Positions 63,859-64,000 of a DNA stretch of 64,000 nucleotides are shown in pieces. This stretch comes from Arthrobacter oryzae. Lineage in GTDB: Bacteria; Actinomycetota; Actinomycetes; Actinomycetales; Micrococcaceae. A program made the translations under genes and the position numbers. Where the stretch lies: NCBI RefSeq assembly GCF_030812315.1, contig NZ_JAUSSM010000005.1, positions 1-64,000 of the forward strand, written 5' to 3'. The notes under the pieces were generated by a model, which searched no databases, was not told the DNA's origin, and was given only the letters and a program-made list of their open reading frames with translations. Numbering within the stretch: position 1 is the first letter of the stretch; every line of letters starts with the position of its first letter.

Positions 63859-64000
63859 ATGACTGAAACCACCCTCGCGGCAGAGCGGCTGATCGGGCGC
63901 TTCGGCATGGTTGCCTCGGTTGTTGATTGCCTGGTGGACGCGAACGGCCCGGGCGCCCTGATCCTCGGCGACGCCGGCATCGGCAAGACGGCGCTCACCA
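63859..64000 (+). CDS. LAL-type regulator 4, truncated by window end
   Basis: Only the first 47 residues are visible. They contain LIGRFGMVASVVDCLVDANGPGALILGDAGIGKTALT, that is, the entry motif LIGR and an intact Walker A GDAGIGKT. The start is two bases after the regulator 3 stop, with GGAGA upstream, so it is co-transcribed. By similarity of this end to regulator 3 it is probably another STAND/LuxR protein, but the HTH cannot be checked. Confidence 0.75.
   Translation, partial: MTETTLAAERLIGRFGMVASVVDCLVDANGPGALILGDAGIGKTALT

Noticed and set aside
55412..64000. LAL genes as part of a polyketide or antibiotic cluster
   Set aside because: No biosynthetic, resistance or tailoring gene is present. 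The upstream neighbour is the housekeeping gene pth.

Overview
The window is a contiguous stretch of a high-GC actinobacterial chromosome. Codon usage is strongly GC-biased. Lineage markers are a WhiB protein, an Rpf muralytic enzyme with DUF348 and G5 domains, and the families DUF3499, DUF4245, DUF5719, TIGR03089 and TgpA. Gene content and order fit Micrococcaceae of the Arthrobacter/Pseudarthrobacter type. This placement comes from gene content, not from a database search. The first ~135 bases hold long C and G homopolymers, including about 21 G followed by 17 C, and look like a contig edge or assembly artefact.

Layout. 0.15-8.1 kb: housekeeping and transport genes (GNAT acetyltransferase, prepilin peptidase, Nudix hydrolase, a TetR-controlled DHA2 exporter, fumC, beta-carbonic anhydrase, DUF4245 protein). 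8.3-17.8 kb: class II fructose bisphosphatase, a nuclease-like gene bounded by repeats, then envelope and nucleotide genes (FemX-like, manA, LCP ligase, purE-purK, GtrA, TIGR03089). 18.2-26.9 kb: whiB, a very large membrane glycosyltransferase with its DUF5719 partner, a metallopeptidase-like protein, DUF3499, Trm112 and ahcY. 27-43 kb: L,D-transpeptidase, RDD and SpoIIM membrane proteins, a DUF1461 protein, acyl-CoA ligase, protein mannosyltransferase, rsmI, a semialdehyde dehydrogenase, and a moxR-DUF58-tgpA operon. 43.4-55.1 kb: the conserved tatD-rpfB-ksgA-ispE-ABC-F / tRNA-Gln-glmU-prs-rplY-pth block, resembling the Mycobacterium tuberculosis Rv1002c-Rv1020 neighbourhood from memory. 55.4-64 kb: four consecutive same-strand giant STAND-ATPase/LuxR regulators, the last cut by the window end.

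How the genes work together. Much of the window serves the cell envelope: lipid II modification (FemX), wall-polymer attachment (LCP), mannose supply (manA) and protein O-mannosylation (PMT), UDP-GlcNAc (glmU), peptidoglycan remodelling (RpfB, L,D-transpeptidase) and isoprenoid precursors (ispE). Ribosome maturation and translation quality control (rsmI, ksgA, rplY, pth, ABC-F, Trm112) form a second theme.

Most unusual points. (1) The tandem LAL/LuxR array: its members share a W-x-LDCG signature and an almost identical HTH recognition helix, but each complete copy is degenerate at a different nucleotide-binding residue. TACCTG half-sites recur in the gaps before the first and third genes. (2) Fourteen start codons lie exactly six bases after a TANNNT -10 box, meaning leaderless transcripts. 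(3) A 20-bp repeat family brackets the nuclease-like gene. (4) The large glycosyltransferase has no standard start codon after the whiB stop that keeps its first beta strand.
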